64,000 nt of DNA from Lachnospiraceae bacterium. GTDB taxonomy: Bacteria > Bacillota > Clostridia > Lachnospirales > Lachnospiraceae. Made by a program: the position numbers and the translations under genes. The DNA lies in assembly GCA_015056795.1 (NCBI GenBank), contig SVFO01000012.1:1-64000 (forward strand). The letters run 5' to 3'. The notes beneath the pieces are model-generated. The model worked only from the letters and a program-made list of their open reading frames with translations, had not been told where the DNA came from and searched no databases. Below, piece by piece: positions 44,945 to 54,418 of the stretch (positions within the stretch are counted from its first letter, which is position 1; every line of letters begins with the position of its first letter).

Positions 44945-46051
44945 ATGAACGACAGGAAAGTATTTGATAAGACGATGCACTTTCTGATTCACAACAGTTT
45001 TGTGTTTACCGTCATTATCATGGGAGCCGTTCACGTGGGGCTGCTGGTGATCACGTGGCTTGCCGGCGTTCATGCGATGGCGTACGTAAACTGCGTAAGC
45101 GTTATCATTTATTTGTTTTGTATTTTGCTTGCAAAATTCGGACACATGCTGCCTGTTTACGTCAGCATTTTCTTGGAAGTTACCGTGTATGCGATCTTAG
45201 GCACGCACTTCATGGGCTGGGACAGCGGGTCTTATTGTTATCTGTGCTCAATCATACCGATTATCATTTATTTCGGGTGCTTTTTGTTTAAGGGAACAAA
45301 AAGATGGATTGTCATTTGTGCCCTGGTCGTTAATTTTGCGGTTTATGTTTATTTATACGTTAGATATGTTGATGCCACTCCAATCTATGAATTACAGCAT
45401 GCGACGCAGACACTTCTGATGGTTTATTCCTCGTTTGTCATGGTCTTCTCCATGATCTTTTATTACGAGCTATACATCTATTCCAGTGAGTCTGAGATGG
45501 GAAATCTGGAGCAGAAGAATAGGCAGCTCACGGCAGACGCGAAGGAGGACGTGCTGACGAATCTTTTGAACAGAAGAGGTTTTTTGCCCGTGGTGAAGGA
45601 AGTAATGGACAACGAGCAAACACATCATTTTTGTATTGCGTTTTGTGATCTTGACAATTTTAAGCGCATTAATGATACCTACGGACACGATTGCGGTGAT
45701 GAGGTTTTGCGACACATTACAAAGCTGTTAAAACGGGAAATGCCGGGCTGCGAGGTTTGCAGATGGGGCGGAGAGGAATTCATCATTCTGATGCGGGATT
45801 TTGACATGGAAGTCGCCAGGGCGAAAATGGAATACGTCAGAAAGTCCGTGGAAGAGGCTCCGACAGTTTTCTATAATAAGCATGTTTACGTTACGCTCAC
45901 CATCGGCGTGGAGGAAAATCAGAAAATCTATCATGAACCGGAAGAGATCATAAAGGTGGCAGACGAGAGAATGTACTATGGCAAGATGCATGGAAAAAAC
46001 ATTGTGGTCTGTGAAGACATGAAAGATGACGCACGGGAAGGAAGAGAATGA
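44945..46051 (+). CDS. Membrane GGDEF diguanylate cyclase
   Basis: Multi-TM N-terminus; DVLTNLLNRRGF, FCDLDNFKRINDTYGHDCGDEVL, RWGGEEFIILM. Confidence 0.92.
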   Translation: MNDRKVFDKTMHFLIHNSFVFTVIIMGAVHVGLLVITWLAGVHAMAYVNCVSVIIYLFCILLAKFGHMLPVYVSIFLEVTVYAILGTHFMGWDSGSYCYLCSIIPIIIYFGCFLFKGTKRWIVICALVVNFAVYVYLYVRYVDATPIYELQHATQTLLMVYSSFVMVFSMIFYYELYIYSSESEMGNLEQKNRQLTADAKEDVLTNLLNRRGFLPVVKEVMDNEQTHHFCIAFCDLDNFKRINDTYGHDCGDEVLRHITKLLKREMPGCEVCRWGGEEFIILMRDFDMEVARAKMEYVRKSVEEAPTVFYNKHVYVTLTIGVEENQKIYHEPEEIIKVADERMYYGKMHGKNIVVCEDMKDDAREGRE

Positions 46052-46863
46052 AAGCGATAAAGAAAATGGCGAAAGCGTTCATTGTGGCGTTTTCCATTTA
46101 TTCTAAAATACCGATGCCGAGGTTTACCTGGGAATCCGACGACATGAAATATCATCTCTGCTTCTTTCCGTGGGTGGGTGCGGTGATTGGCGGCGCGGAG
46201 GCGCTGTGGTATTACCTTTGTACGCAGAAGGAGCTAAGTACCATCGCCTTTGCTTTGGTAGCCATTGCAATTCCGATATTGATCACGGGCGGCTTTCATT
46301 TGGACGGATTTATGGATACCTGTGATGCCCTGCATTCCTATCAGGATCGTGAAAAAAAGCTGGAGATTCTTAAGGATCCGCATATCGGTGCCTTCGCGGT
46401 GATTTGCCTTGCAGCCTACCTTCTTCTCATGGCAGGATCGTTAACCGTTCTCTTTGATACGGCAGTTGGTGGAGAGGTATGGTTTTTGGAAGGCGGCCGC
46501 AGCATTGCCGTATTGTGCATGGGCTGTTTTTTATCACGTGCCCTCAGCGGCATCAGTGTCGTGACCATGCCAGGCGCAAAGAAAAAGGGAATGCTTCAAA
46601 CTTTTTCTGATACGGCGGGAAAGAAAACGGTATTAATGATTCTTGTGATTCAATTAGTTTTGCTGGCAGCAGGAATGCTGGTGCTGAGTCCCGTGCTTGG
46701 TGGCATCACGCTGCTTTCCGCGGCACTGAGCTATGCCTATTATTGGCATGTCAGTAAAAAGCAATTTGGTGGAATCACGGGCGATCTCGCGGGATATTTT
46801 GTATCCCTGACGGAGCTGGTCATTTTAGGGGGGGCAGCCATGGTTACGATAATTTGCAAGTGA
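46048..46863 (+). CDS. cobS: Adenosylcobinamide-GDP ribazoletransferase
   Basis: FHLDGFMDTCDALHSYQDREKKLEILKDPHIGAFAV. Confidence 0.95.
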   Translation: MKAIKKMAKAFIVAFSIYSKIPMPRFTWESDDMKYHLCFFPWVGAVIGGAEALWYYLCTQKELSTIAFALVAIAIPILITGGFHLDGFMDTCDALHSYQDREKKLEILKDPHIGAFAVICLAAYLLLMAGSLTVLFDTAVGGEVWFLEGGRSIAVLCMGCFLSRALSGISVVTMPGAKKKGMLQTFSDTAGKKTVLMILVIQLVLLAAGMLVLSPVLGGITLLSAALSYAYYWHVSKKQFGGITGDLAGYFVSLTELVILGGAAMVTIICK

Positions 46864-46976
46864 GAAGATGATGCAAGCTGCATAAACTTGTAGCCAAAGA
46901 GATTATGTAAGATTAAAATGATGTCAGCCATAAGATTTAGATAGTACAAAGATGGAGAGACTTGGGGAGAGGCCAT

Positions 46977-47651
46977 ATGAGAATTATTATTGTGCGGCAT
47001 GGAGAGCCGAATTACGAGAAGGATTGTTTGACAGAGCGAGGCTTCGAGCAGGCGAAGGCCGCAGCGAAGCGCCTTCAGGAGGAGAGCATTGAAGAGATTT
47101 ATTCCTCCCCCATGGGAAGGGCAAGACAGACGGCGCAGGAGACGGCAGACCTGTTGGGAATTAAGGACGTGAAGATCCTGGACTTTATGCATGAGGTTCC
47201 TTGGGGTAAGGAAGGTGGCAGCATGTTTGCCGAAGGCCATCCTTGGAATATTGCAGACGAGCTGGTAAGACAGGGCTGGGATTTGAATCGGACCGATTGG
47301 CCAACACATTCCTATTTTATCGAAAATAAGGTGACGAAGGCTGTGCATGACATAGCACCGCAAACGGATGCATGGCTTGCAACGCTTGGCTACCAGCGTG
47401 AGGGCATGTATTATCGTTGCCTGCGAGAGGATGAAGAGCAACATACCGTGGCACTGTTTTGTCATGGCGGCTCCTCCACGGCCATGCTGGCGCAAATTCT
47501 GAATTTGCCATTCCCCTATTTGTGCGCAACGCTGCACCTTTATTTTACGGGCATTGCAATCCTTCGCTTTGACAGAAGAGCAGGAAGCATATGCATTCCC
47601 AGCATGGAGCTGATGGGCGATGACAAGCATGCCTGGGTAAAAAGCAGATAA
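46977..47651 (+). CDS. Histidine phosphatase family protein
   Basis: IIIVRHGEPNY, SSPMGRARQTAQ, FCHGGSSTAML. Confidence 0.88.
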   Translation: MRIIIVRHGEPNYEKDCLTERGFEQAKAAAKRLQEESIEEIYSSPMGRARQTAQETADLLGIKDVKILDFMHEVPWGKEGGSMFAEGHPWNIADELVRQGWDLNRTDWPTHSYFIENKVTKAVHDIAPQTDAWLATLGYQREGMYYRCLREDEEQHTVALFCHGGSSTAMLAQILNLPFPYLCATLHLYFTGIAILRFDRRAGSICIPSMELMGDDKHAWVKSR

Positions 47652-47668
47652 CATTAGAGGAAAACAAA

Positions 47669-48055
47669 ATGGAATTATATCTTGGAGGACGGGCACAGGG
47701 AAAGTTAGCCCTGGCATTACAAAGATATCCCGATGCAAAGGTATTGGACGAGACCTGTTTTGAGGAAGAGCTGACAGATGCAAGCAGGATTGTTTGGAAT
47801 CACCTTCACCTCTTTGTCAAGGAATGGCTTTCACAGGGAATGGAGCCAACGCAAATCTGGGAGAGGGTATCAGGACTTCTCGATCAGCACCCAAGCATGG
47901 TTGTGATCAGCGATGAGATTGGAAATGGCATCGTGCCGATGGACAAGGAGGAGCGTCGTTATCGCGAGGAGACAGGCCGCCTTCTGTGCAAGCTGGCGGC
48001 GCGCGCAGAAAAGGTGGAGAGGATCTTTTGCGGAATCCCACAGAGGATCAAATGA
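47669..48055 (+). CDS. Second, divergent CobU-like protein
   Basis: LYLGGRAQGKLALAL and VVISDEIGNGIVPMDKEERRYREETGRLLCKLAARAEKVERIFCGIPQRIK. Confidence 0.7.
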   Translation: MELYLGGRAQGKLALALQRYPDAKVLDETCFEEELTDASRIVWNHLHLFVKEWLSQGMEPTQIWERVSGLLDQHPSMVVISDEIGNGIVPMDKEERRYREETGRLLCKLAARAEKVERIFCGIPQRIK

Positions 48056-48106
48056 GTCGTTGAGGTAAGGAGCTATGCGATGCCAGAAGCGGGAAGGAAT
48101 ACAGTT

Positions 48107-48697
48107 ATGGAAAAGCAAGTACTGCTTTATTTGATTCGCCATGGAAAAACGCCAGGAAATGAAGAAAAACGATATGTCGGAAGAACGGATGAAAGTCTTT
48201 CGACGCTTGGAAGAGAAGCGCTTTTACAAAAGCAATTTCCGCGGGTGGAGCTGCTGTTTTCCAGTCCGATGAAGCGCTGTATGGAAAGCTGTGAATGCCT
48301 TTATCCAAAGCAGGAAATTAGAATCATTCCCGACTTTCGAGAAATTGATTTTGGCACCTTTGAGGGGAAAAACTATCAGGAGCTTTCGGGAAATCAAGAG
48401 TACCAAGCCTGGATCGATAGTGGCGGTACCTTACCGTTTCCCAAGGGAGAGGATAGACAGGCATTTATCCAACGGAGCCTTACGGGTTTTCAGGAATTGC
48501 TACAGATGCTTCGGGAATATAAAGATTCTGACTTCAGTGCTGCCGCTGTCGTGCATGGTGGCACAATCATGGCAATTCTTTCTGCGCATTTCGGTGGAGA
48601 TTATTATGATTATCAGATACCGAATGGAGAAGGCTATTGCGTAACCATGAAACTAGATGACAAGAATGTTCAAATTCTCACCATAAACAGGATCTAA
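48107..48697 (+). CDS. cobC: Alpha-ribazole phosphatase (histidine phosphatase)
   Basis: LYLIRHGKTPGNEEKRYVGRTDESLS, FSSPMKRCMES, FREIDFGTFEGKNYQEL. Confidence 0.85.
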   Translation: MEKQVLLYLIRHGKTPGNEEKRYVGRTDESLSTLGREALLQKQFPRVELLFSSPMKRCMESCECLYPKQEIRIIPDFREIDFGTFEGKNYQELSGNQEYQAWIDSGGTLPFPKGEDRQAFIQRSLTGFQELLQMLREYKDSDFSAAAVVHGGTIMAILSAHFGGDYYDYQIPNGEGYCVTMKLDDKNVQILTINRI

Positions 48698-48726
48698 GAC
48701 GAAACAAATTTGAGGCGGAGAAAAAC

Positions 48727-49881
48727 ATGCCAACTTACTGTTATCATATCATTGCATTTTTTGCAGGTTTTGTGTTGGATTGCATTTTAGGAGATCCTTA
48801 TTGCTTCCCACATCCTGTCAAGTTCATCGGAAAACTGATCAGCTTTTTGGAAAATAAATACTTAGGGCCGAAGCCGCCAAGGAGCATAAAGACGGAGACG
48901 ACTGCTGAAGCATCTGAGGAAAAGTTGTCGGAAGAAGTGACGGATGAGACTTTGGACGAGACTACGGAAGAGGAAGCGAAGAAGGAATCGGATCAGAAAG
49001 TGTTATCGCCAGAGGCCAAGAAAAAACGCGAGCAAGGGCGAACGACGGTATTGATCGTATTGCTTTGTACCGTGATAGTTACGGATGTGCTCTTTTGGGG
49101 AAGCTATTATCTTCATCCCATTTTGGGCTGCGTGATAGAAACCATAATGACCTATCAAATTCTCGCGGCAAAGTGCCTGCGCGTGGAAAGCATGAAGGTT
49201 TACAAGGCCTTGAAGACGGGAACCATTGAGGATGCGAGAAAGGCAGTCTCCATGATTGTTGGAAGGGATACGGAGCAGCTGGATGAAGCGGGCGTGACAA
49301 AGGCGGCAGTGGAGACTGTTGCGGAGAATACCTCAGATGGCGTCATTGCGCCGATGCTTTATCTTGCCATCGGAGGACCGATCCTTGGTATGCTTTACAA
49401 GGCCATCAATACGATGGACTCCATGATCGGATACAAGAATGAAAGATACTTAGATTTTGGACGAGCAGCTGCAAAGCTGGATGACATTGTTAATTTCATA
49501 CCCTCCAGAATTAGTGCCTGGCTGATGATTTTTGCTTGTCCCTTTTTAGGGAATCATTTCATCGCCTCAGAGGGGAAAAGAATTTACCTGCGGGATCGCA
49601 GAAAGCATGCGAGTCCTAATTCTGCGCAGACGGAAAGCGTATGCGCAGGCGCACTCGGCATTCAGCTTGCAGGCGATGCAAGCTACTTTGGAAAGATCGT
49701 TCACAAACCGACCATCGGTGACGGCAGACGAAAGGTCAATCCCGAGGACATTCCCCTTGCCAATCGCCTCATGTACGGTGCTACCATCCTGTGCCTGCTC
49801 CTATGCATCGCCCTCATGCTCCTTGCATGCTACTTTGTCTTCGGGGGCGCCGCATACTGGCAACTCCTAAAGCTGAAATAA
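48727..49881 (+). CDS. cbiB: Adenosylcobinamide-phosphate synthase
   Basis: DCILGDPYCFPHPVKFIG, VAENTSDGVIAPMLYLAIGGPI, SPNSAQTESVCAGALGIQL. Confidence 0.95.
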   Translation: MPTYCYHIIAFFAGFVLDCILGDPYCFPHPVKFIGKLISFLENKYLGPKPPRSIKTETTAEASEEKLSEEVTDETLDETTEEEAKKESDQKVLSPEAKKKREQGRTTVLIVLLCTVIVTDVLFWGSYYLHPILGCVIETIMTYQILAAKCLRVESMKVYKALKTGTIEDARKAVSMIVGRDTEQLDEAGVTKAAVETVAENTSDGVIAPMLYLAIGGPILGMLYKAINTMDSMIGYKNERYLDFGRAAAKLDDIVNFIPSRISAWLMIFACPFLGNHFIASEGKRIYLRDRRKHASPNSAQTESVCAGALGIQLAGDASYFGKIVHKPTIGDGRRKVNPEDIPLANRLMYGATILCLLLCIALMLLACYFVFGGAAYWQLLKLK

Positions 49882-49987
49882 CATTTCGAACCATTCTTCA
49901 ACCTTGCATAAAGTATCGGTCATGCATGAAATATAGTATCAGATCGTATGATATAAAAATACGAATCAAAGAAAAGCCTGTGATAGA

Positions 49988-50062
49988 CTCGAGGGGAAGG
50001 TTGGGAGCATCTTTCTAGGTCTAAAGCCTACTAGAAAGATGCTCCCAACCTAGCCCCGAGTT
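49988..50062 (+). repeat. 75-nt near-palindromic element, copy 2
   Basis: CTCGAGGGGAAGGTTGGGAGCATCTTTCTAGGTCTAAAGCCTACTAGAAAGATGCTCCCAACCTAGCCCCGAGTT; 20-bp perfect inner stem. Confidence 0.92.
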
Positions 50063-50097
50063 CTGCTTAAACATTTTTGGAAAAGGAGAGAAAAGCT

Positions 50098-51561
50098 ATG
50101 CCATGTACTACTGTATTGGTCGGCAAGAAGGCCAGTCATGACAATACAACAATGATTGCAAGAACCGATGATGGACATTTTGACGTCAAGAAAATGATCG
50201 TCGTGGAACCGAATAAACAGCCGAAAAAATATAAGAGCGTGATTTCCCATTTAGAGGTGGAGCTGCCTGACAATCCCATGCGTTATACGGCTTGTCCGAA
50301 CGTTGACAAGAAGGAGGGTATTTGGGCTGCCACGGGAATCAATGCGGCAAATGTTGGCATGACGGCAACGGAGACGATCACCTCCAATCCGAGAGTCCTT
50401 GCGGCAGATCCCATGGTGGAATACAAAAAGGCAAAGACGAAAAAAGAGAAGGATATCCCTGGTGGTATTGGCGAGGAAGACATTGTCGTGCTGGTGCTTC
50501 CCTATATTCACAGCGCGAGAGAGGGCGTCTTACGATTGGCAGAGCTCTTAGAAGCCTATGGCACCTATGAATCCAACGGCATTGCATTCAATGACGAAAA
50601 CGAAATCTGGTGGATGGAAACCATCGGTGGACATCACTGGATGGCAAAGCGCGTTCCTGATGAGGTATGTGTCATCATGCCTAATCAGTTTGGCATGGAT
50701 CAATTTGACCTTGACGATGCGTTTGGTGCGAAGAAGAATCATATGTGTTCTTCAGATCTCAAGGAATTCATTCAGGAAAATCATTTGGATTTGAATCAGG
50801 GAACGGCATGGAATCCAAGAGATATTTTCGGATCCCATGATGACAGTGATCATATTTATAACACGCCCAGAGCTTGGTTTATGGGAAGATATTTGACGCC
50901 CTATAGCCATCGTTGGGAAGGGGAGAACGCAGAGTTTACGCCAGAGAGCGACAACATTCCCTGGAGCTTTGTGCCTGACCGTAAGCTGGCCGTGGAGGAT
51001 GTCAAGTACTTACTTTCGGGACATTATCAAGGAACGGATTTTGATCCCTATAAGGCGCAGGATACGGGAAAGAGAGGCATGTATCGCTCCATCGGTATCA
51101 ACCGCACGGGTGTCACCAGTGTCTGTCAGATTCGCAGCAATGTTCCAGAGGCAATCAAGGGCCTGGAATGGATTTGCTTTGGCTCGACTGCCTTTGATGC
51201 GCTGCTGCCCGTATACCCGAATGCACCAAAGCTTCCGGGATACCTAAGCAATGTGACGACGGATGCTTCCACGGAGAATTTTTACTGGGCGAGCAGAATG
51301 ATTTCTGCCTATGTGGATGCGCATTTCGCTTACTGTGCACAGCCCATTGAAAGATATCAGGAAGCCATGTTTGTCAAGAGTCGCCAGCTCGTTCTGGAAT
51401 ATGACAAAAGGATGAAGGAGACGGGTGATTTCTCCTTGACGAGTGAAGCAAATGAAAAGCTTTGCAAGATGGCAAAGGAGCAGACAACGGATTGTCTGAA
51501 TAAGGTCCTGCAAATCGCAAGCGAGCATATGAAGAATGGATTTAACAGGGCAGATCACTAA
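50098..51561 (+). CDS. C69-family dipeptidase
   Basis: MPCTTVLVGKKASHDNTTMIARTDD (N-terminal nucleophile Cys), NEIWWMETIGGHHW. Confidence 0.9.
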   Translation: MPCTTVLVGKKASHDNTTMIARTDDGHFDVKKMIVVEPNKQPKKYKSVISHLEVELPDNPMRYTACPNVDKKEGIWAATGINAANVGMTATETITSNPRVLAADPMVEYKKAKTKKEKDIPGGIGEEDIVVLVLPYIHSAREGVLRLAELLEAYGTYESNGIAFNDENEIWWMETIGGHHWMAKRVPDEVCVIMPNQFGMDQFDLDDAFGAKKNHMCSSDLKEFIQENHLDLNQGTAWNPRDIFGSHDDSDHIYNTPRAWFMGRYLTPYSHRWEGENAEFTPESDNIPWSFVPDRKLAVEDVKYLLSGHYQGTDFDPYKAQDTGKRGMYRSIGINRTGVTSVCQIRSNVPEAIKGLEWICFGSTAFDALLPVYPNAPKLPGYLSNVTTDASTENFYWASRMISAYVDAHFAYCAQPIERYQEAMFVKSRQLVLEYDKRMKETGDFSLTSEANEKLCKMAKEQTTDCLNKVLQIASEHMKNGFNRADH

Positions 51562-51572
51562 GGAGAAGAAAC

Positions 51573-52631
51573 ATGCACGGCGGAGACGTTTATCGCAATA
51601 AGGTACACACGGATTTTTCCGTAAACATCAATCCCTTGGGGATTCCAGAGCAGGTACGGGAAAGATTGGCAGAGGCCATAGGGCAGGTACAGGCCTATCC
51701 GGATGAAAGGTGTGAAGAGCTTCGGGAAAGGTTGGCAGTACGCTATGACTTGCGACAGGAAAACATCCTTTGCGGGAACGGGGCCTCGGAGCTGCTCCTT
51801 GCAATTAGCAGATGGAAGCGACCTAAGAAGGCATTATTGCTGGCACCTGGTTTTTCTGGATATCGCAGGGCGCTCAGGGTTGGTGACTGTAAGATCACGC
51901 ATTTCTATCTGAGAAAGGATGAGGAATTTGCCTTGTCAGGGGAGAGGGCGAAGGAGCTTGCAGAAAAGCTTCGAAGCGGTGCCTTTGATCTTTTCATTTT
52001 GACCAATCCCTCCAATCCTGCAGGAAAATTAACGGAGCTGGAAACGGTACGCATGCTGGCGAAAACCTGCGAAGAGGCTGGGACGGTGATGGTAGTGGAT
52101 GAGTGCTTTATGGAGCTTACCATGGAGCCAGAAAGCTATTCCATGACAAAGGCATTTTTGGAATATTCCAATGTCCTTGTCCTCAGGGCATTTACCAAGA
52201 CCTTTGCAATTCCTGGGATTCGGTTAGGGTATCTGCTCTGCAAGGACGAGACGGCAGCAAGGCAGATTGCGCTTCAGTTGCCGGAATGGAATGTTTCTCT
52301 TCCGGCTCAGGCGGCGGGCATTGCTGCCATGGAGCAGGAAGGGTATCTTGAGGCGAGCAGGCTTTTCATCAAGACGCAGCGCGCCTTTTTGGAAAAGGGG
52401 TTACAGAAGCTGGGAGGTAAGGTCTTCCAATCAGACGCAAACTTCCTTTTATTTCAGTGGAAGGATGAGGAGCTTTATGAGAAGCTGTTGAAGCAGGGGT
52501 ATCTCATCCGTGATTGCAGGGACTATGAGGGCCTTGGCAAGGGCTATTACCGAATTGCCGTGAAAAACCGCATGGAAAATGAGATGCTGTTACAGACAAT
52601 GGAGGCAATGGTGGGCGGTCAAAAACGATAG
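51573..52631 (+). CDS. cobD: Threonine-phosphate decarboxylase-like PLP enzyme
   Basis: MHGGDVYRNKVHTDFSVNINPLGIP, LTNPSNPAGKL, RAFTKTFAIPGIRLGYLL. Confidence 0.9.
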   Translation: MHGGDVYRNKVHTDFSVNINPLGIPEQVRERLAEAIGQVQAYPDERCEELRERLAVRYDLRQENILCGNGASELLLAISRWKRPKKALLLAPGFSGYRRALRVGDCKITHFYLRKDEEFALSGERAKELAEKLRSGAFDLFILTNPSNPAGKLTELETVRMLAKTCEEAGTVMVVDECFMELTMEPESYSMTKAFLEYSNVLVLRAFTKTFAIPGIRLGYLLCKDETAARQIALQLPEWNVSLPAQAAGIAAMEQEGYLEASRLFIKTQRAFLEKGLQKLGGKVFQSDANFLLFQWKDEELYEKLLKQGYLIRDCRDYEGLGKGYYRIAVKNRMENEMLLQTMEAMVGGQKR

Positions 52632-52727
52632 CATTGTGGCATGCCGAAAAATGCATTTTACGCGCAGAAGACGAGAGGTCAGGATACGGCAGGAGGAAGG
52701 ATATGCGAAAGGAAGGATACAACAGGA

Positions 52728-53378
52728 ATGGATGGTAAAAAAATGATAGAATATGTCCTTCCGGGTGAAATCGAAAAGCGAAGCTTTGAGATCATCGGCG
52801 AGGAACTGAAGGAGCGTGGCATTGTGCTTCCCTTGGAGCAGGAGGCCGTGACAAAACGGGTGATTCATACCAGTGCGGATTTTGACTATGCGCAGACGCT
52901 TGTCTACTCCAAGGATGCCGTGGCGATTGCCAGGGAGCTGTTAAAGCAGGGCGCGGACATTGTGACGGATACAAACATGGCAAAGGCTGGAATTAATAAG
53001 ACGGCGCTGGCAAAGCTGGGCGGACAGGTCCATTGCTTTATGGCAGATGAGGATGTCGCGCAGGAAGCGAAGGAGCGGCAGGTGACGCGTGCAACCGTTT
53101 CCATGGAACGGGCAGTAGCGCTTTCTAAGCCAGTTATTTTTGCCATCGGAAATGCTCCAACGGCATTGATTTCTTTATACGAGCTGATGGAGAAAGGGGT
53201 TTTCGTTCCGAGGTTTGTCATCGGCGTTCCCGTAGGCTTTGTGAACGTGGTACAGGCCAAGGAATTGTTTCTGGATTCGGACGTGCCTCATATTATTAAT
53301 CGTGGCAGAAAGGGCGGAAGCAACGTGGCTGCCGCCATTTGTAATGCCTTACTTTATGGAGTGGATCAAAAGGGATGA
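52728..53378 (+). CDS. cbiC: Precorrin-8X/cobalt-precorrin-8 methylmutase
   Basis: IHTSADFDYAQTLVYS, VTDTNMAKAGINK, IGNAPTALISLYELM. Confidence 0.95.
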   Translation: MDGKKMIEYVLPGEIEKRSFEIIGEELKERGIVLPLEQEAVTKRVIHTSADFDYAQTLVYSKDAVAIARELLKQGADIVTDTNMAKAGINKTALAKLGGQVHCFMADEDVAQEAKERQVTRATVSMERAVALSKPVIFAIGNAPTALISLYELMEKGVFVPRFVIGVPVGFVNVVQAKELFLDSDVPHIINRGRKGGSNVAAAICNALLYGVDQKG

Positions 53379-54013
53379 AAACGAGAGAACAAGCGCTGAA
53401 ATACGGATTATCTTTTCCAAACACTTATCAGGACGCACCGTTTCATGATCCAAATTGGCAGCTGGTAAGATATGCAGGAAATAAGAAAGCGTTTCTTTGG
53501 ACTTATGAGAAGGACGGAGTTCTTTGCCTGAATGTTAAGGTGGATCCGGAAAAGGCATATTTTTGGCGGAGGATTTATGCCTCCGTGCTTCCTGGCTATC
53601 ACCAGAATAAGGATCATTGGAACACCATTCTCTTGGACGGGAGCATTCCAGACAAGGATGTTAAAATGATGATTGCGGAGAGCTATGATCTCATCAGTGA
53701 CAGTCCGTCCAGGCGCATTTATGAAGCAGTAAAAAAGATTCCCTATGGACGTGTTGCCACCTATGCGCAGGTTGCTGAGCTTGCAGGTGACAGGAAGATG
53801 GCGCGTGCCGTTGGAAATGCGCTGCACAGAAATCCTGACCCGGATCATATTCCCTGTTTTCGCGTAGTGAATTCCAAAGGGGAGCTCGCAGGAGAATTTG
53901 CCTTTGGCGGGAGCGGAGAACAGGCAAAGCTCCTGCAGGCGGAAGGAGTAGAAGTTACGGAAGGCAGGGTCGATTTAGAAAAATTTCAGTGGAGGACACA
54001 GAAACGTGTTTGA
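53375..54013 (+). CDS. YjbR/MmcQ-like domain fused to MGMT-like DNA-binding domain
   Basis: N-terminal YjbR-like; C-terminal RIYEAVKKIPYGRVATYAQVAELAG...IPCFRVVNSKGEL. Confidence 0.82.
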   Translation: MKTREQALKYGLSFPNTYQDAPFHDPNWQLVRYAGNKKAFLWTYEKDGVLCLNVKVDPEKAYFWRRIYASVLPGYHQNKDHWNTILLDGSIPDKDVKMMIAESYDLISDSPSRRIYEAVKKIPYGRVATYAQVAELAGDRKMARAVGNALHRNPDPDHIPCFRVVNSKGELAGEFAFGGSGEQAKLLQAEGVEVTEGRVDLEKFQWRTQKRV

Positions 54014-54383
54014 ACAGGATTATATCATGCGACTAATCAAGGAAATGGTCAGGGCGCTCGTCAAGCTTTTGTTTGGCATAGATACGCAGACGCCAACGGC
54101 GGAATTACTGCAGGATGCAGAGCAGAAGCAGACAATGGAGGAATTGTATGACCTTGTGGACGCGGGGAAAATCTGTGAAGCAGAAAACCGTGTGATCGAA
54201 TGGGCAGAAAACGGCAAGAGGAGTGATCTGGAGACTGCCGTTTTGTTTTATTCTTACCTGAATGAAAAGTCGGATGCATTTTTGGAGGAACATCAGTTTA
54301 GCCGTGAGGAAATCATGGAGGGCTTGAAAGACATTGCATCCCGGCATGGCTTGGAAGGGATGGCGAACCTGTTTCTGCAATAG
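54006..54383 (+). CDS. DUF6483-like small protein
   Basis: FEQDYIMRLIKEMVRALVKLLFG. Confidence 0.55.
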   Translation: MFEQDYIMRLIKEMVRALVKLLFGIDTQTPTAELLQDAEQKQTMEELYDLVDAGKICEAENRVIEWAENGKRSDLETAVLFYSYLNEKSDAFLEEHQFSREEIMEGLKDIASRHGLEGMANLFLQ

Positions 54384-54418
54384 CTTTGGCAGAATGGGAA
54401 TGAAGGCATAAGGTGGTT

